Of a DNA stretch of 64,000 nt, positions 10,455 to 19,378 are shown one piece after another. A program made the translations under genes and the position numbers. Origin of the DNA: Serratia bockelmannii (GTDB lineage Bacteria; Pseudomonadota; Gammaproteobacteria; Enterobacterales; Enterobacteriaceae); assembly GCF_008011855.1 (NCBI RefSeq), contig NZ_VOUX01000008.1:78264-142263 (forward strand). The letters are read 5' to 3'. Numbering within the stretch: the stretch's first letter is position 1; every line of letters begins with the position of its first letter. The notes below the pieces were generated by a model that saw nothing but the letters and a program-made list of their open reading frames with translations, was not told where the DNA came from and did no database searches.

Positions 10455-11651
10455 ATGTTACGCGTGCTATTTCTGTTCCTGGTGGTGATCGCCAGCGTGG
10501 TGCTCGGGCCGATGTTGGCCGGGCATCAGGGCTACGTGCTGATCCAGACCGATAACTACAATATCGAAACCAGCGTCACCGGCCTGGTGATCATGTTGGT
10601 GCTGCTGTTCGTGGTGCTGCTGGCGATCGAGTGGATCCTGCGCCGCATCTTCCGTACCGGCGCCCGCACGCGCGGTTGGTTTATCGGCCGCAAGCGCACC
10701 CGCGCGCGCCAGCAAACCAAAGCCGCGCTGATCAAACTGGCGGAAGGCGACTATAAGCAGGTTGAGAAGCTGATGACGCGCAACGCCGATCACGCTGAAC
10801 AGCCGGTGGTGAACTACCTGCTGGCCGCCGAGGCCGCGCAGCAACGCGGCGATGACTTCCGTACCAATCAATATCTGGAACGCGCCGCCGAAGCCGCCGA
10901 CACCGATCAGCTGCCGGTGGATATCACCCGGGTTCGCATCCAGCTGGCGCAGGGCGAGAACCACGCCGCGCGCCACGGCGTCGATCGCCTGCTGAACCAG
11001 GCGCCGCGCCATCCGGAAGTGCTGCGCCTGGCGGAACAAGCCTATCTGCGCACCGGCGCCTACGCGTCGCTGCTGGAAGTGCTGCCGTCGATGCGTAAAA
11101 TCGAACTCCACAGTGAAGAGCAGTTGCAGGCATTGCAGCAACAGGCTTATATCGGGCTGATGAATCAGGCGATGGCGGACGAAGGCAGCGAAGGCCTGAA
11201 GCGCTGGTGGAAAGATCAGAGTCGCAAGACGCGTCACGAGGTGCCGCTGCAAATCGCGATGGTGGAACACCTGATCGAATGCAACGACCACGAACTGGCG
11301 CAGGAGATTGTGCTCGACAGCCTGAAGCGCCAATACGACGAGCGCCTGGTGCTGTTGCTGCCGCGGCTGAAGTCCGGCAACCCCGAGCAGTTGGAGAAAG
11401 CGCTGCGTCAGCAGATGAAACAACACGGCGCGACGCCGCTGTTAAACAGCACGCTGGGGCAACTGCTGATGAAGCACGGCGAGTGGCAGCAAGCGGCCGA
11501 CGCCTTCCGCGAAGCGCTGAAACAGCGTCCGGACGCCTACGATTACGCCTGGCTGGCCGATACGCTGGAGAAACTGCATCGTTCGGATGAAGCGGCGCAG
11601 ATGCGGCGTGAGGGGCTGATGTTGACGCTGAAACAGAACGGCGGCGAATAA
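10455..11651 (+). CDS. hemY: HemY, heme-biosynthesis-associated TPR protein
   Basis: 398-residue inner-membrane protein with two N-terminal spans (about residues 1-20 and 41-62) and a cytoplasmic tetratricopeptide-repeat domain, for example LLMKHGEWQQAADAFREAL near the C-terminus. Last gene of the heme operon, 3 bases after hemX, and followed by a strong terminator. It is not the oxygen-dependent protoporphyrinogen oxidase that shares the name in Bacillus. Confidence 0.95.
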   Translation: MLRVLFLFLVVIASVVLGPMLAGHQGYVLIQTDNYNIETSVTGLVIMLVLLFVVLLAIEWILRRIFRTGARTRGWFIGRKRTRARQQTKAALIKLAEGDYKQVEKLMTRNADHAEQPVVNYLLAAEAAQQRGDDFRTNQYLERAAEAADTDQLPVDITRVRIQLAQGENHAARHGVDRLLNQAPRHPEVLRLAEQAYLRTGAYASLLEVLPSMRKIELHSEEQLQALQQQAYIGLMNQAMADEGSEGLKRWWKDQSRKTRHEVPLQIAMVEHLIECNDHELAQEIVLDSLKRQYDERLVLLLPRLKSGNPEQLEKALRQQMKQHGATPLLNSTLGQLLMKHGEWQQAADAFREALKQRPDAYDYAWLADTLEKLHRSDEAAQMRREGLMLTLKQNGGE

Positions 11652-11671
11652 CGCCCTGCCCGAGAGAGAAG

Positions 11672-11700
11672 AGCGCGGCCCCGATGCCGCGCTTTTTTTT
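11672..11700 (+). terminator. Rho-independent terminator of hemCDXY
   Basis: Perfect 8-bp stem AGCGCGGC / GCCGCGCT with a 6-base loop, followed by a run of T, 20 bases after the hemY stop. Confidence 0.93.
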
Positions 11701-11721
11701 GCTCAGGGTTTTTCTGTGGCG

Positions 11722-11930
11722 CAAAAAAAAACACTTGCCGTATGGCAAGTGTATAAAGAAGCAATCAGGTCTAGGACAACAGGGGCGGTGCCTCACTCAA
11801 CGTTCTGCCCTGAGCGTGATGACGGGTTAGTCATCGTTCTCGTGGGCGATAGGCACCTTAAATCGGCTCTGCGTCATTCCCAGGGTTTATGAAGCCTAAG
11901 GCGAACATAAGAGGTGGAATGAGCATCTAC
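11722..11930 (-). ncRNA. glmZ: Small RNA GlmZ
   Basis: About 209-nt Hfq-dependent sRNA that activates glmS translation to raise glucosamine-6-phosphate. The minus strand starts GTAGATGCTCATTCCACCTC, nearly identical to the E. coli GlmZ 5' end. It keeps the blocks CTTATGTTCGCCTTAG, GGAATGACGCAGAGCCG, AACGTTGAGTGAGGCACC and the glmS-pairing/RNase E segment GTTGTCCTAGACCTG (about 11766-11782). It ends in a 9-bp stem ACACTTGCC / GGCAAGTGT with loop ATAC and a T-run. It lies next to hemY as in E. coli; the aslA/aslB genes found there in E. coli are absent. Confidence 0.92.
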
Positions 11931-11958
11931 GCTATAGATATAGCATTTGGCGTGCCAA
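11931..11958 (-). promoter_or_regulatory. glmZ promoter: sigma54 -24/-12 element overlapping a sigma70-like -10
   Basis: Minus strand reads TTGGCAC (11952-11958), 5 bases, ATGCT (11942-11946), matching TGGCAC-N5-TTGCW with one change, about 12 bases ahead of the predicted +1 at 11930. TATCTA at 11935-11940 could serve as a sigma70 -10. Overlapping sigma54/sigma70 promoters are known for glmY/glmZ in some enterobacteria. Confidence 0.72.
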
Positions 11959-12087
11959 CTTTTATATTGAGTCCATCCCCATAAGAAAATAGAATTCAAG
12001 ATATTGAAAATATTGATTTTTATTTAATTCCATCCTTTGCGTTGCAAATCACTTCCTGGCATTCCTTGCCAGCGGCCGTTATCAGGA

Positions 12088-12105
12088 TGTCGCCTCAAAA
12101 CGACG
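12088..12105. promoter_or_regulatory. GlmR (GlrR/QseF) site-like motif 1
   Basis: TGTC-N10-GACG, one mismatch from the palindromic TGTC-N10-GACA motif of the sigma54 activator GlmR, about 160 bases upstream of glmZ +1. Confidence 0.5.
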
Positions 12106-12135
12106 ACTTAAGCCAAAGCCAACTTTATCTTTTTA

Positions 12136-12148
12136 AATCAATGAATTA
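12136..12148 (+). promoter_or_regulatory. IHF-like site in the glmZ upstream region
   Basis: AATCAATGAATTA fits WATCAA-N4-TTR exactly and lies between GlmR-like motifs 1 and 2, where an IHF-induced bend would bring the activator to the sigma54 promoter. It sits in an AT-rich stretch, so a chance match is possible. Confidence 0.4.
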
Positions 12149-12150
12149 TT

Positions 12151-12168
12151 TGTCTCAACCTGACGACA
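12151..12168. promoter_or_regulatory. GlmR (GlrR/QseF) site-like motif 2
   Basis: Exact TGTC-N10-GACA match, about 220 bases upstream of glmZ +1. It is the best of the three motifs. Confidence 0.6.
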
Positions 12169-12182
12169 GCGCTGGATGGCGT

Positions 12183-12200
12183 TGTCGCTGAAAACCAACA
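12183..12200. promoter_or_regulatory. GlmR (GlrR/QseF) site-like motif 3
   Basis: TGTC-N10-AACA, one mismatch from the GlmR motif, about 255 bases upstream of glmZ +1. It is the weakest of the three. Confidence 0.35.
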
Positions 12201-12240
12201 CGCTTGCCAGCAGAGACAAAATGCCCATCCTTCGATACGC

Positions 12241-12270
12241 AAAAAACCCGCGCATTGCTGCACGGGCTTG
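12241..12270 (-). terminator. Distal terminator downstream of the tRNA operon
   Basis: Minus strand stem CCCGTGC / GCGCGGG (one G-T pair) followed by six T. It is the third terminator-like hairpin after proM and may protect glmZ control DNA from read-through. Confidence 0.7.
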
Positions 12271-12327
12271 TCGGTATTAGCTTCGTCATGCTGAGAAAAC
12301 TTGCTCTCATAAACGGCAGATGTAAAA

Positions 12328-12347
12328 AAACCGACTTGCGTCGGTTT
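12328..12347 (-). terminator. Terminator copy next to tRNA-derived repeat A
   Basis: Stem AAACCGAC / GTCGGTTT with loop GCAA on the minus strand, in an A-rich (T-run) context. It is identical to the proM terminator at 12488-12507, so it is part of a local tandem duplication. Confidence 0.75.
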
Positions 12348-12356
12348 CTTTGAAAG

Positions 12357-12475
12357 TGGTCGGCGAGAGAGGATTACGCGCATCGTTGATACGCGCCCTG
12401 CGGGCCGTTGCTAAAGCAACGTTGTCTCGCTTCGCGAGGCTCGAACCTCCTGCGGAGGTACCCATCCTCATAAAC
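12357..12475 (-). repeat. tRNA-Pro-derived 119-bp repeat, copy A
   Basis: Begins (plus strand) with 19 bases identical to the 3' end of proM including CCA (tggtcggcgagagaggatt). A 65-base insert (12376-12440) follows, built of short palindromes such as CTCGC-TTC-GCGAG and GTTGCT-AA-AGCAAC. The tRNA T-arm then resumes at tcgaacctcc. A hairpin cctcc-tgc-ggagg and the tail cctcataaac follow. There is no anticodon arm, so it is not a functional tRNA. It matches 63867-63985 with 3 mismatches in the same orientation. Confidence 0.85.
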
Positions 12476-12487
12476 TGCAGGCGTAAA

Positions 12488-12507
12488 AAAACCGACTTGC
12501 GTCGGTT
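12488..12507 (-). terminator. Rho-independent terminator of the argX-hisR-leuT-proM operon
   Basis: Stem AAACCGAC / GTCGGTTT, loop GCAA, with T-run on the minus strand, 11 bases after the CCA end of proM. Confidence 0.85.
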
Positions 12508-12517
12508 TCTTTGAATG

Positions 12518-12594
12518 TGGTCGGCGAGAGAGGATTCGAACCTCCGACCCACTGGTCCCAAACCAGTTGCGCTACCAAGCTGCGCTACTCGCCG
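12518..12594 (-). tRNA. proM: tRNA-Pro(TGG)
   Basis: 77-nt tRNA with encoded CCA (12518-12520). Acceptor stem CGGCGAG / CTCGCCG and T-arm GGAGGTTCGAATCCTC are complete. The anticodon loop TTTGGGA gives anticodon TGG. It reads the same as E. coli proM as far as I can recall it. Last tRNA of the argX-hisR-leuT-proM transcript. Confidence 0.97.
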
Positions 12595-12668
12595 ATTTGT
12601 GTTGCTCATACTACCCGATTTATCAGACCGTTGTCCATATAAATCTTATATTTATCAGATATTTTGCG

Positions 12669-12755
12669 TGGTGCGAAGAGAGGGACTTGAACCCTCACGT
12701 CCGTAAGAACACTAACACCTGAAGCTAGCGCGTCTACCAATTCCGCCACCTTCGC
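12669..12755 (-). tRNA. leuT: tRNA-Leu(CAG)
   Basis: 87-nt class II tRNA with long variable arm and encoded CCA. Starts GCGAAGGTGGCGGAATTGG; the anticodon loop TTCAGGT gives CAG. Third tRNA of the operon. Confidence 0.97.
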
Positions 12756-12796
12756 ACTGTCACAAAATACTGCTAAATCTTCACTTCGTTAGGAAG

Positions 12797-12873
12797 TGGG
12801 GTGGCTAATGGGACTCGAACCCACGACAACTGGAATCACAATCCAGGGCTCTACCAACTGAGCTATAGCCACC
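12797..12873 (-). tRNA. hisR: tRNA-His(GTG)
   Basis: 77-nt tRNA including the encoded extra G-1 (12873) opposite discriminator C, diagnostic of tRNA-His. The anticodon loop TTGTGAT gives GTG. Encoded CCA at 12797-12799. Confidence 0.97.
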
Positions 12874-12935
12874 ATTACTACTTCTTCTTACTCACGCGGT
12901 AATATTACCACCGCAGCTCCTGCGCACAAACTTAA

Positions 12936-13012
<77 letters not shown>

Positions 13013-13033
13013 GTAGCGCCGTTGCGGGAGGGG

Positions 13034-13062
13034 ATACTACGGATTTACGCCAATCCTGTCTA
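13034..13062 (-). promoter_or_regulatory. Promoter of the argX-hisR-leuT-proM operon
   Basis: Minus strand TAGACA (13057-13062), 17-base spacer, TAGTAT (13034-13039), followed by the GC-rich discriminator CCCCTCCCG typical of stringently controlled stable-RNA promoters. Confidence 0.72.
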
Positions 13063-13147
13063 GTGCTTTTTCGCAGAAATGTTGCGTTTGATTACGCTTT
13101 GCTCACTCCTGCGCAGGAAAGCGCACTCCGTAGCCCCTTTTCACCGT

Positions 13148-14551
13148 TTATTGCCGCGTTTCTACCCGATTTTCAGCCGGATGATGTTTCTTATGCATAC
13201 CGAAAGCGAAGTAGCACAGGCTGACGCCGGCTAAGAAAATCGCCCCGACCAGCAGGGAAATTCGCGTATCTGGGTTGATTCCCATGCCGACCAACACGCA
13301 AACCAGAAAAGCGATGGTCAGATAGTTCACATACGGGAACATGATCGACTTAAAGCTGTGGGTTTTGATCGCTTCCTTATGGGCACGGCGGAAATAGAGC
13401 TGGCTTATCAGCACCACGAACCACGGCACCATGCCCGGCAGCACGCTGGCGCTGTAGACATACACGAACACCTGCTCCGGATTCGGGATGATGTAGTTCA
13501 GCGCGGACCCCACCAACAGACAGGCGATGGTGACGGCGATGCAGTTCACCGGCACACCGCTGGCGGAAAGCTTGGTCAACGCCGCCGGCAGTTGGCGGTT
13601 CTTGGCCAGGGCGTACAGCATGCGGCCGCCGCTGTACATGCCGCTGTTGCAACCGGAGAGCGCGGCGGTCAGCACCACAAAGTTGATAATGCCGGCGGCG
13701 GCGACGATGCCGATCTTGGCGAAGGTCAGCACAAACGGGCTGCCGGTGGTGCCGATGCCGTTCCACGGGAAGATGGTCACGATGACGAAGATTGCGCCGA
13801 CATAGAAGATCAGGATGCGCCACAGGATATTGTTGATCGCGCGTTTCAGCGTCACCTGCGGGTTCTTGGCTTCCCCGGCGGTGATGCCTACCAGCTCAAC
13901 CCCCTGATAGGACGCCACCACGATGCACAGCGCAAACAGGAAGCCTTTCCAGCCACCGGCAAAGAAACCGCCGTGCGCCGTCAGATTGGCGAAACCGATA
14001 GGCTCACCGCCGTTGCCGAAGCCGAAGAAGATCACCCCCAGCCCCACCAGAATCATCACGATGATGGTGGTGACCTTGATCATGGCGAACCAGAACTCCA
14101 GCTCACCGTACAGGCGCACCGCCGCCAGGTTGGCCAGCGCCACCATCGCCACGGCGATCAGCGCCGGCACCCACTGCGGTATTTCCGGGAACCAGAACTG
14201 CACATACACCCCGATGGCGGTGATCTCAGAAATGCCGACGGCAATCCACATAAACCAGTAGCCCCAGGCGGTCAGGTAGCCGAAATAGGGATTCATGTAT
14301 TTATGCGCGTAAACGGCAAACGACCCGGCGACCGGCTCGAGGAACAGCATCTCCCCCATCGAACGCATAATAAAGAACACGAACAGCCCGGCGATGATGT
14401 AGGCCAGCAGTACCGACGGCCCCGCCCATTTCAGCGTACTGGCCGACCCCATAAACAGGCCGACACCGATGGTGCCTCCCAGAGCGATAAGCTCGATGTG
14501 CCGGGCCTCAAGGCCCCGGTGTAGCCCTTGCGGTTTCTCTTTGTGTGCCAT
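13148..14551 (-). CDS. thrP: Threonine/serine permease ThrP (YifK), APC superfamily
   Basis: 467-residue amino acid permease with about 12 membrane helices. The N-terminal APC signature [19 protein letters not shown] is the unwound TM1 substrate site, and [19 protein letters not shown] is the conserved later loop. The position between wecG and argX is that of E. coli yifK, shown to be a Thr/Ser transporter. RBS AGGA lies 6 bases before the ATG. The leader contains a likely GcvB target. Confidence 0.92.
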   Translation of the reverse strand: MAHKEKPQGLHRGLEARHIELIALGGTIGVGLFMGSASTLKWAGPSVLLAYIIAGLFVFFIMRSMGEMLFLEPVAGSFAVYAHKYMNPYFGYLTAWGYWFMWIAVGISEITAIGVYVQFWFPEIPQWVPALIAVAMVALANLAAVRLYGELEFWFAMIKVTTIIVMILVGLGVIFFGFGNGGEPIGFANLTAHGGFFAGGWKGFLFALCIVVASYQGVELVGITAGEAKNPQVTLKRAINNILWRILIFYVGAIFVIVTIFPWNGIGTTGSPFVLTFAKIGIVAAAGIINFVVLTAALSGCNSGMYSGGRMLYALAKNRQLPAALTKLSASGVPVNCIAVTIACLLVGSALNYIIPNPEQVFVYVYSASVLPGMVPWFVVLISQLYFRRAHKEAIKTHSFKSIMFPYVNYLTIAFLVCVLVGMGINPDTRISLLVGAIFLAGVSLCYFAFGMHKKHHPAENRVETRQ

Positions 14552-14575
14552 AAATCCTCAATAATTTTTCTCGGG

Positions 14576-14585
14576 TTGTGTTTGC
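14576..14585 (-). promoter_or_regulatory. Likely GcvB sRNA target in the thrP leader
   Basis: The mRNA-sense sequence GCAAACACAA is an exact complement of the UUGUGUUUGC stretch I recall from the GU-rich R1 region of GcvB. It lies 25-34 bases before the thrP start. yifK is a known GcvB target in Salmonella. The match is by eye and from memory of GcvB. Confidence 0.6.
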
Positions 14586-14881
14586 CTGCCGGCCGCTGCC
14601 GGTCGTTATTGTCATTATTAAAAGAATAAATCATCCCCTGCCGTTCGGGTTGGCATCAACGGGTAGTCGGAGCGAAGTTACCGTGAGAAGAACATCGTTC
14701 AGCGCTGTCGCATCAGGCTTCAGCGGCCGGGGATAATTTCCGGGCGGTATCGTTTCGCATTTCGCCGCTATAAGCAAACCGCAATTTAAAACTTTATGGA
14801 ATAAATGCGGCTGCGTTTAGGGCTGGGGGTTATAGATATGCGGGAGAAACGTGCAAAAGCAGATTATTGGTACAGCAGACC

Positions 14882-14906
14882 GGAGCGGAACAGCACTTTC
14901 CGCCCC
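14882..14906 (-). terminator. Stem-loop after wecG
   Basis: 9-bp stem GGGGCGGAA / TTCCGCTCC (one G-T pair) with a 7-base loop, 11 bases beyond the wecG stop. There is no T-run, so it may stabilise the 3' end rather than terminate. Confidence 0.4.
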
Positions 14907-14917
14907 GGATGTAGAGG

Positions 14918-15658
14918 TTACATCTTGCCGCTGTAGTAGTAGCCGACAAACTTCAACAGCTTCAACTGCCGGCCGATGCGGCTGGGCTGGCTGAGCAGGC
15001 GGTAGAGCCATTCCAGACCGAGGTTCTGCCACACCTTGGGCGCACGCTTCACGTGGCCGGTAAAGACGTCGTAGGTGCCGCCCACGCCCATGTACAGCGC
15101 CTGCGGATGCACCTTGCGGCAGTCGCGCATCAGGATCTCCTGCTTCGGCGATCCCATCGCCACCGTCACGATAGCGGCACCGCTGGCGCGAATACGCTCG
15201 AACAGCGCCTCACGTTGCTCCGGTTTGAAATAGCCATCCTGGCTACCCACCAGGTTGACATTCCACTGGCTGCGCAGCTTTTGCTCGGTTTCCGCCAAGA
15301 CCTCCGGCTTGCCGCCGACCAGGAAGACCGGCGTGCCTTCACGACCGGCGCGCTGCATCAAGGCTTCCCACAGATCGGCGCCCGCAACGCGCGAAACGTC
15401 CGCCGCCGGGTATTTGCGGCGAATCGAGCGCACCATGCTGATGCCGTCGGCGTACTTGTACTCCGCCTCATCCAGCAACGCATGCAGCGCCGGGTCCTCT
15501 TCCGCCTTCAGGATCTTTTCCGCGTTCATGGCCACCAGCGTGCCCTGTTTGACCCGGCCGCCGTCGAACAGAAAGTCCATGCAGTGCGCCATATCGCGAA
15601 AGCCCCACAGGCTGAAACCGCGCAGCTCATACTGCGGCACCGAAATCTTTGTTTCCAT
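14918..15658 (-). CDS. wecG: UDP-N-acetyl-D-mannosaminuronic acid transferase WecG
   Basis: 246-residue GT26 glycosyltransferase that adds ManNAcA to GlcNAc-PP-undecaprenol, forming ECA lipid II. Diagnostic motifs are [32 protein letters not shown] and VAMGSPKQE. Start chosen at the ATG at 15658 ([14 protein letters not shown]), which aligns with the E. coli N-terminus and has AAGGG about 11 bases upstream; the ATG at 15667 (MTTMETK) is also possible. Last gene of the ECA cluster. Confidence 0.95.
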   Translation of the reverse strand: METKISVPQYELRGFSLWGFRDMAHCMDFLFDGGRVKQGTLVAMNAEKILKAEEDPALHALLDEAEYKYADGISMVRSIRRKYPAADVSRVAGADLWEALMQRAGREGTPVFLVGGKPEVLAETEQKLRSQWNVNLVGSQDGYFKPEQREALFERIRASGAAIVTVAMGSPKQEILMRDCRKVHPQALYMGVGGTYDVFTGHVKRAPKVWQNLGLEWLYRLLSQPSRIGRQLKLLKFVGYYYSGKM

Positions 15659-15672
15659 CGTCGTCATTACCC

Positions 15673-17040
15673 TTACAAAAGACCGTCCACCCGTGGGGGA
15701 GAGGCCAGCGCGCGGGCGCGCGTCACTCTGGCCTTGATCAGCCCGGCGGTATCGAACAGCCAATACAGCAACTTCGCCAGCACCAGACAGGCGCCGAAAA
15801 TAATGCAGAAGAACACCACGCGCGACACAAATGAGTCCACCCCTTCACGCGCCAATACGATTATGTTGAACACCGCACCGAAGCAGAAGCCTTGCAGAAT
15901 GGCCGCCTTATAGCGGTTCGGTTCGGTTTTACCCAACTCATACAGCCAGTCGAACCACTTGATGATCATGCCCACCAGAATCGCGCCGAGCGGGATAAAC
16001 AGCGCGCCGCCCATCACCACCAGTGAACCGATCAGCGTCGGGGAAATCGCCAGCCCGGAGTGATTGTTCAGCACTTCCCAGGTGAAATAGTTGGCTGAGT
16101 TCAGCACCACGTCCGGCCGGCCTGGCCATAGCCAGGTTGGAATAAAGACGTAGAAATCACGCAGGATCGGCGCCAGGCCCTGGAAATCGATCTTGTCGTA
16201 ATTTTGCAGCAGCAGCGCCAGATTTTCCCACGGCGAGAAAGTATCGCGGGTCAGATAAAGGAAGGTATAAAACGCTTCCGCGCCGCTGACGTCCAGGCTG
16301 TAGCGCTTCAACGCCAGCCAGAACATGCCGACCACACCGAATATGCCCGCCGCCGCCAACATCCACAGCGTGATCCAGCCGCGCACGATACCGATAAACA
16401 GGAACAGCGCGAAGGCGATGATGATATTGGCGCGGGTGCCGCCGACGATGACGTAGGTCAGAATGCCGAACGCCACCGTCGCCACCAGGAACAAGAACCA
16501 GGCGCGCAGATCCTGCCGCAGGAAATAGACCACCAGCATCGCCGGAATGAAGAAGTAGAAGAACCGTTTGAGCGCCACGCCGGACACGTCGCTGGAGAAG
16601 ATCTGGCTGTAGGAATTGAGCTTGAACAGCAGGAAGCCGTTCTGCATGAAGAAGATACCCACGGTCCCGATCGCCACCAAGGCCAGCAGCACCCAGGTCA
16701 TATGGGTTTCCACCCGGTTCATGGTGAATAGCGCCGCACGCGGCTGAGAGCGGCGCTTGCGCAGCCGGGTCTTGTAGGTGACGTAATAGATGGCGTAAAA
16801 CGCCGTCGCCGACAGCAAGGCGTACAGCAGAAACTCCACCGGCACCACCTCGACGTCAAACTGAAACACCAGCAGACAGGTCAGCGGGAAGCCGAAATAA
16901 AACGTCAGCAAATACAGCAGCGAGAAGAAGACGTTGAAGTTAAAGCGCACGCGCCGAAACTCCTGGTAGGTCAGCGTCAGAATAAACGTCAGGCTGACCA
17001 GGTAGACGACGAACAGGCCGCCGAATTGCGCCAACGTCAT
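15673..17040 (-). CDS. wzyE: ECA polymerase WzyE
   Basis: 455-residue polytopic inner-membrane protein with about 11 hydrophobic helices that joins flipped ECA trisaccharides in the periplasm. The hydrophobic N-terminus [20 protein letters not shown] and the [11 protein letters not shown] stretch are typical. Its start overlaps the wecF stop (17037-17040). Confidence 0.95.
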   Translation of the reverse strand: MTLAQFGGLFVVYLVSLTFILTLTYQEFRRVRFNFNVFFSLLYLLTFYFGFPLTCLLVFQFDVEVVPVEFLLYALLSATAFYAIYYVTYKTRLRKRRSQPRAALFTMNRVETHMTWVLLALVAIGTVGIFFMQNGFLLFKLNSYSQIFSSDVSGVALKRFFYFFIPAMLVVYFLRQDLRAWFLFLVATVAFGILTYVIVGGTRANIIIAFALFLFIGIVRGWITLWMLAAAGIFGVVGMFWLALKRYSLDVSGAEAFYTFLYLTRDTFSPWENLALLLQNYDKIDFQGLAPILRDFYVFIPTWLWPGRPDVVLNSANYFTWEVLNNHSGLAISPTLIGSLVVMGGALFIPLGAILVGMIIKWFDWLYELGKTEPNRYKAAILQGFCFGAVFNIIVLAREGVDSFVSRVVFFCIIFGACLVLAKLLYWLFDTAGLIKARVTRARALASPPRVDGLL

Positions 17041-18122
17041 GAGTGCTCTCCCGCCGCCAGCGCCAGGGCTTGCTGCCAGCCGTCGACATAGTTCGGATTG
17101 AAGAAAGCGATCGCCTGTTTATCTACCGCCGCCAGCTGACGCTGCGCTTCGCGCACCACCGCCTCGTCGAGCGAGTCGCCGTAGAACAGCACCGGCAGGT
17201 GCTGTTCCGCCAAATCCTGCCAAAACGGGTTTTGCCGGCTGAGCACGAAAGGCACGCCAAACTGAATCAGCAGGCACAGGGTGCCTATCCCCTGCTGGCG
17301 ATTGAAAATGAAATAGCCGAGATCGCAGGCGCGCAGAATATTGAGGTAGTCTTCAAATGCCACCTGCTGCGTGAGCAGCTGCAGATTTTTCTCGCCGAAC
17401 AGCGGCAATCCGGCGGCACGCACCTGCTCGATGTAAGCGTCGTTATTGGCCGGATAGCCCATCGGCAGGATCACGCGCACGTCGGTGCCGAACTGCTGAT
17501 GGATCGCCTGCAGTGCTTCGATATGCCGATTGCTGCGATCGCCGGAGTTGCCCACCAGAATCGTCATCGGCCCGGCCAGATTTTTCTCGACGTGAACGTC
17601 GGTCAGCGCCGGATCCATGCGGGTCGGGAAGTACAGCAGCGAAGCCGGTACCCGCGCATGGCGCTGCTGGTAGTGAATCACGTCGCCGCGGGTAGCAAAT
17701 ACATTCCCCACCCGCCCCTGGGCAATGCGGCGCAGCAGATAAAACAGCCTGAATTTCCAGCTGGTGGCGTCTTCGTACAGATCGGCGCCCCAAATATGCC
17801 AACTGACCTGACGCGCCTTGATCTTGCCGCTCAGCAGCGCCAGCCACAGCCCCGGATTGAACTGGCCGTGCAGGAAGAAGCGCGCAGCGCGATCGGCCTG
17901 GGCGCGGGCGATCACCGCCGCCGCCAGGCTTTTCTTATCGGCGTAAGGCTCAATATTCAGGGCGGGGAAATCCCCCAGTGCCGCCACATCCTTGGCCGCC
18001 ACCATAAAATGCCGCGTCTGCTCAGCCGGCAGACGCGGCGCCAGCACGTCGTTGAAGAAGCGCAGCACCGTCTGGTTATGATGCGGGATATCGGATCCCA
18101 GAACGTGAATCAGTGTGGTCAT
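17037..18122 (-). CDS. wecF: TDP-Fuc4NAc:lipid II Fuc4NAc transferase WecF
   Basis: 361-residue GT56 glycosyltransferase that adds the third ECA sugar to ECA lipid II. The N-terminus [20 protein letters not shown], the [10 protein letters not shown] segment and the [13 protein letters not shown] donor-site motif identify the family. It overlaps wzxE upstream and wzyE downstream by 4 bases each. Confidence 0.96.
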   Translation of the reverse strand: MTTLIHVLGSDIPHHNQTVLRFFNDVLAPRLPAEQTRHFMVAAKDVAALGDFPALNIEPYADKKSLAAAVIARAQADRAARFFLHGQFNPGLWLALLSGKIKARQVSWHIWGADLYEDATSWKFRLFYLLRRIAQGRVGNVFATRGDVIHYQQRHARVPASLLYFPTRMDPALTDVHVEKNLAGPMTILVGNSGDRSNRHIEALQAIHQQFGTDVRVILPMGYPANNDAYIEQVRAAGLPLFGEKNLQLLTQQVAFEDYLNILRACDLGYFIFNRQQGIGTLCLLIQFGVPFVLSRQNPFWQDLAEQHLPVLFYGDSLDEAVVREAQRQLAAVDKQAIAFFNPNYVDGWQQALALAAGEHS

Positions 18123-19378
18123 ACTCGTCTACGATAAATAAGAAACACGCAGCTACAGAGCGCGAAATACACGATGTAGGTTGCCATATAGGCCTGAGCC
18201 GCACCCAGCGCGCCGTGCTGCGGGATCAGCCAGTGCGAGAACAGCGTCAGCAGCAGAAACTGGCTGACTTCCGTCAGGATATAAAAGCGCAGCGACGCTT
18301 TAGCGATCACCAGATAGCCGAACACATAAGCCCCGACTTTCAGCACGTCGCCCACCAGTTGCCAGGCAAACAGATCGCGCATGGCGACGAATTTATCCGA
18401 GAACAGCAACCAGATAGCGAAATCGCGCAGCACCCAGACCGTAAAGCTCGCTGCCGCTACCGCCGGCAGCACGAATTTCAGCGAGCGCACGATCTCCCGC
18501 GAGATGGCGCCCTTGTCCGTCAGCCGCGACAGCGTCGGCAGCAGATAGACGGTAAACGAGGCGGTGATAAACTGCAGATAGGCATCGGAAATGCTGCTGA
18601 CGCCTTGCCAGATCCCCACCTCATCCCAGCCGTAATGCGCGGCCAGCAGGTTTCGCATCATGACGTAGGCCACCGGCAGCGTCACCGAGGTGATCAACGC
18701 CATGACGGTGAATTTGCCGAGGTTACCGGCCACCCGTTTGTCCCAGCGCAGCGCCAAATAGCGCAGCGGCAGCGTTTTGCGCCGCCACAACATCAGCCCG
18801 GCCGGCAGCACCACCAACGCCGGCACCAGCGCCAGCCCCGCCAGCGCGCCTTCATAGCCACCCAGCTTGAAGCACAGGTAATATGCCACCACGCCGATCA
18901 GGCTGCCGCCGATCACCGCCAGCGCATTGCCCATCGCGTCGCGATAGCCTTTCAGCACCGCCATGAACAGGTTGGCGTAGGCGATGCCCATCTGAATGAA
19001 AGCGACGGCGCGCACCACGCCGACGTAATCGGCATGCCCGAACAGCCCGATGCTGATCGGTTCGACGGCGAACAGAAACACCAGCGCCAGCAAGGTCGAA
19101 AAGCCCAGCACGATGCTCGACGCGGTACCGACCGCCAGGCGCAAACGCTGCGGATCCTGATGGTACTCCGCAACGTATTTGGTTATACCGTTAAAAATAC
19201 CCGCGCCGGACAGCACGCCCAGCACGGTGATCAACTGGCGAAAGTTACCCGCCTGCCCCACGCCGCTGGGGCCAAACGCTACCGCCAGCAGTTTCACCAC
19301 CAAGAGCCCCACGCCAATTTTGATCAGCGTGGAGCCGGCGGTCCATATCGATGCTTTTGCCAACGACATATCAGGCAA
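18119..19378 (-). CDS. wzxE: ECA lipid III flippase WzxE
   Basis: 419-residue MOP/MATE-type flippase with about 12 membrane helices that moves undecaprenyl-linked ECA trisaccharide across the inner membrane. Starts [24 protein letters not shown], as in the WzxE family. It overlaps wecE by 8 bases (19371-19378) and wecF by 4. Confidence 0.95.
   Translation of the reverse strand: MPDMSLAKASIWTAGSTLIKIGVGLLVVKLLAVAFGPSGVGQAGNFRQLITVLGVLSGAGIFNGITKYVAEYHQDPQRLRLAVGTASSIVLGFSTLLALVFLFAVEPISIGLFGHADYVGVVRAVAFIQMGIAYANLFMAVLKGYRDAMGNALAVIGGSLIGVVAYYLCFKLGGYEGALAGLALVPALVVLPAGLMLWRRKTLPLRYLALRWDKRVAGNLGKFTVMALITSVTLPVAYVMMRNLLAAHYGWDEVGIWQGVSSISDAYLQFITASFTVYLLPTLSRLTDKGAISREIVRSLKFVLPAVAAASFTVWVLRDFAIWLLFSDKFVAMRDLFAWQLVGDVLKVGAYVFGYLVIAKASLRFYILTEVSQFLLLTLFSHWLIPQHGALGAAQAYMATYIVYFALCSCVFLIYRRRV

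Larger units (their letters stand above)
14552..14917. other. wecG-thrP intergenic region
   Basis: 366 bp without a gene. It holds the thrP leader with a GcvB-like target near 14580, a stem-loop just after wecG, and an AT-rich stretch (about 14770-14815) where a promoter is likely, although no convincing -35/-10 pair was found. Confidence 0.5.

Noticed and set aside
11753..12120. Possible unannotated small protein or aslA/aslB remnant after hemY
   Set aside because: The conserved sequence here is the sRNA GlmZ and its control region; no sulfatase remnant was seen.
12307..12609. Open frame containing SAGGSSLAKRDNVA over repeat A and proM
   Set aside because: It runs through a tRNA gene, terminators and the tRNA-derived repeat; the similar frame at 63676-63981 exists only because the DNA repeat is shared. 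There is no ribosome site.
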